NCBI GenBank assembly: GCA_030696235.1
Contig: JAUYSN010000211.1
Span: 1-14,967 of the forward strand
Direction of reading: 5' to 3'
From: Sulfuricella sp.
GTDB taxonomy: Bacteria > Pseudomonadota > Gammaproteobacteria > Burkholderiales > Sulfuricellaceae
DNA: 14,967 bases
This document shows positions 13,754-14,967 of the stretch, piece after piece. The translations under genes were made by a program, and so were the position numbers. A model generated the notes under the pieces. That model ran no database searches and had not been told where the DNA came from. It worked only from the letters and a program-made list of their open reading frames with translations. Numbering within the stretch: position 1 is the first letter of the stretch; each line of letters begins with the position of its first letter.

Positions 13754-14757
13754 GTCACCCCACGCAAGCTGATTTCACCGGAGGTGAAGCGTTGCTTCCC
13801 AACCGCGGTGCGCACCAGCAGTGCGCCATCGTCGGCCACATCCAGCAAATGTCCTTCGTGCTGGCTGCCGTCGGGCAGCATCAATAGAACCTGTTTTTCA
13901 TGGTAAGCGTGGTGCTTCAACCATTCTTCACGCAGGCTTGAAAACCCGCCCTCATCAAACTCATTCAGGACATTCGCCAAGTGCAGCAGGATGTTTGCCA
14001 GCAAGAAATTGCGCTCTGGCACATTCCCGCCTATAGAGTGGAGATCCACCACCGCCTGATCGATCCGGTTCAGCACCTTGCCGGACAGCTTGAGATTGAT
14101 ACCGATGCCGATCACCGCGGCGCTCGGCCCCAGCATATCGCCCTGCAGTTCGATCAGTATGCCTGCCAGCTTACGGTGCTGGTGCAGCACGTCGTTCGGC
14201 CATTTCAAGCCTGCACCTGAGACGCCGACCTGGTTCAGCGCACGCATCAGTGCCACGCCGACCGCCAGGCTGAGACCAGAAAGGAATCCCGCGCCCTGAT
14301 TAAAACGCCACAGCAGGGAAAACGTCAGGCTGCCTCCCAAGTTGGCATGCCATTCCCGACCGCGCCGGCCGCGCCCAGCCGTCTGCATCTCCGTGATCAC
14401 ACAGCTACCATGTGGCGCACCCTGCACCGCTTTCTCCAGCAACCTGCTGTTGGTAGAGGCCAGACTCTCGGCAATCTCCAAATCGAAAAAACCGGCTTTA
14501 TCGCCCAGTCCGGCGTGAATTTTATCCTTATCGATCCAGTGCAAAGGCTCGCGCAGACGATAGCCGCGGCCCGGCACACGGAACAGGTCGACGCCGGCTT
14601 CATCAAGATTGCGCATCGCCTGCCAGATAGATGCTCGGGATACGTTCAACTGCTGTGCCATCTCCTCGCCGGAATGGAATTCCCCGTCGGATAGCAGGCG
14701 CAGCACGGCAAAGGTCAAGGGTTTCACAGCGGCAGATTCTGGTTGGGATGGTCGCAT
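13750..14757 (-). CDS. birA: Bifunctional biotin protein ligase / biotin repressor BirA
   Basis: A 335-residue protein with an N-terminal winged helix-turn-helix (about 14-70: VLRLLSDGEFHSGEEMAQQLNVSRASIWQAM) and a biotin ligase domain (about 92-275): STNSRLLE (101-108), the biotinyl-AMP loop GRGRRGREW (128-136), GLKWPNDV with the catalytic lysine K185, KLAGILIEL (196-204) and GIGINL (217-222). A C-terminal SH3-like domain ends at GEISLRGV. It attaches biotin to carboxylase carrier protein and, given the HTH, probably represses biotin genes. The ATG at 14757 is the longest start; no good ribosome binding site precedes it or the GTG at 14727, so the start is uncertain by about ten codons. It is the first gene of the birA-coaX-SPOR operon, directly after an rRNA operon terminator. 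Confidence 0.95.
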   Translation of the reverse strand: MRPSQPESAAVKPLTFAVLRLLSDGEFHSGEEMAQQLNVSRASIWQAMRNLDEAGVDLFRVPGRGYRLREPLHWIDKDKIHAGLGDKAGFFDLEIAESLASTNSRLLEKAVQGAPHGSCVITEMQTAGRGRRGREWHANLGGSLTFSLLWRFNQGAGFLSGLSLAVGVALMRALNQVGVSGAGLKWPNDVLHQHRKLAGILIELQGDMLGPSAAVIGIGINLKLSGKVLNRIDQAVVDLHSIGGNVPERNFLLANILLHLANVLNEFDEGGFSSLREEWLKHHAYHEKQVLLMLPDGSQHEGHLLDVADDGALLVRTAVGKQRFTSGEISLRGVT

Positions 14758-14817
14758 GTTAGCACATACGCCGAGTGGAAATAACAGCGCCCCGAAGCAT
14801 GCGGGATGTACGCCATA

Positions 14818-14853
14818 AAAAACAAAACCCCCTGCAGCTATTGCTGAGGGGGT
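14818..14853 (-). terminator. Intrinsic terminator of the rRNA operon
   Basis: On the minus strand ACCCCCT..CAGC-AATA-GCTG..AGGGGGT forms a strong stem (14853-14827), followed by TTTTGTTTTTT (14826-14818 and beyond). It lies about 15 bases past the 5S 3' end and about 60 bases before birA, so birA probably has its own promoter. I could not identify that promoter in the short gap. Confidence 0.85.
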
Positions 14854-14866
14854 CTGTCTGATAAGG

Positions 14867-14967
14867 AGCCTGGCGGTGACCTACTTTCACATGGGTAATC
14901 CACACTATCATCGGCGCACGTTCGTTTCACTTCTGAGTTCGGGATGGGATCAGGTGGGTCCAAACTG
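14867..14967 (-). rRNA. rrf: 5S ribosomal RNA, 3' part (runs off the right edge)
   Basis: The minus strand reads, from the window edge, GGACCCACCTGATCCCATCC, CGAACTCAGAAGTGAAACG, CGCCGATGATAGTGTGGATT, CCCATGTGAAAGTAGGTCA and CCGCCAGGCT, which matches the body and 3' end of bacterial 5S rRNA. About 101 of roughly 115-120 bases are present; the 5' end is missing. The 3' end is set by the CCGCCAGGC closing-helix strand and is good to a few bases. A strong terminator follows, so this is the end of an rRNA operon. Confidence 0.95.

Overview
The window looks like ordinary chromosome from a betaproteobacterium. The evidence is the start of a dcw cell-division cluster, a type A RNase P RNA, a yraL/lpoA/yraN/sis/BON locus syntenic with E. 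coli yraLMNOP, and a coaX-type pantothenate kinase downstream of birA. A Nitrosomonadales-like organism (sulfur or iron oxidiser type) is my guess from the overall flavour, including a periplasmic cytochrome/DUF302 pair; it is not proven by the sequence.

Layout. 1-2054, minus strand: mraZ, rsmH, ftsL and the beginning of ftsI, joined by 4-base stop/start overlaps and driven by a near-consensus promoter followed by three MraZ-type operator repeats. 2281-2721, minus: rnpB with an extended -10 promoter. 2818-3855, minus: pyrC. 3953-5445, plus: a diheme cytochrome c fused to a C-terminal DUF302 domain, overlapping a second secreted DUF302 protein. 5446-6717: an accessory patch with two copies of a palindromic MITE-like repeat, an HTH antitoxin whose toxin gene is reduced to its 3' tail, the 5' remnant of an IS110-family transposase, and a small lysine-rich ORF. 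6718-7587, minus: rsmI, whose start overlaps that of the divergent lpoA. 7582-12226, plus: lpoA, yraN, gmhA/diaA-like, dolP-like BON lipoprotein, rfaE2 and a GlcD-type FAD oxidase. 12223-14757, minus: birA, coaX, a SPOR-domain membrane protein and a 36-residue ORF, again all linked by ATGA overlaps. 14818-14967, minus: terminator and 3' part of a 5S rRNA gene, the end of an rRNA operon that lies mostly outside the window.

Functional themes are cell-envelope building (MraZ/RsmH/FtsL/FtsI, LpoA, DolP, SPOR protein), ADP-heptose synthesis for LPS (GmhA-like and RfaE2 in one operon), cofactor and pyrimidine metabolism (BirA, CoaX, PyrC), and RNA processing or modification (rnpB, RsmI, RsmH). The least explained parts are the cytochrome-DUF302/DUF302 pair, the two very small ORFs (6308-6424 and 12223-12333), and the decayed toxin/IS110 junction. 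I saw no CRISPR array, tRNA, prophage or complete insertion sequence.
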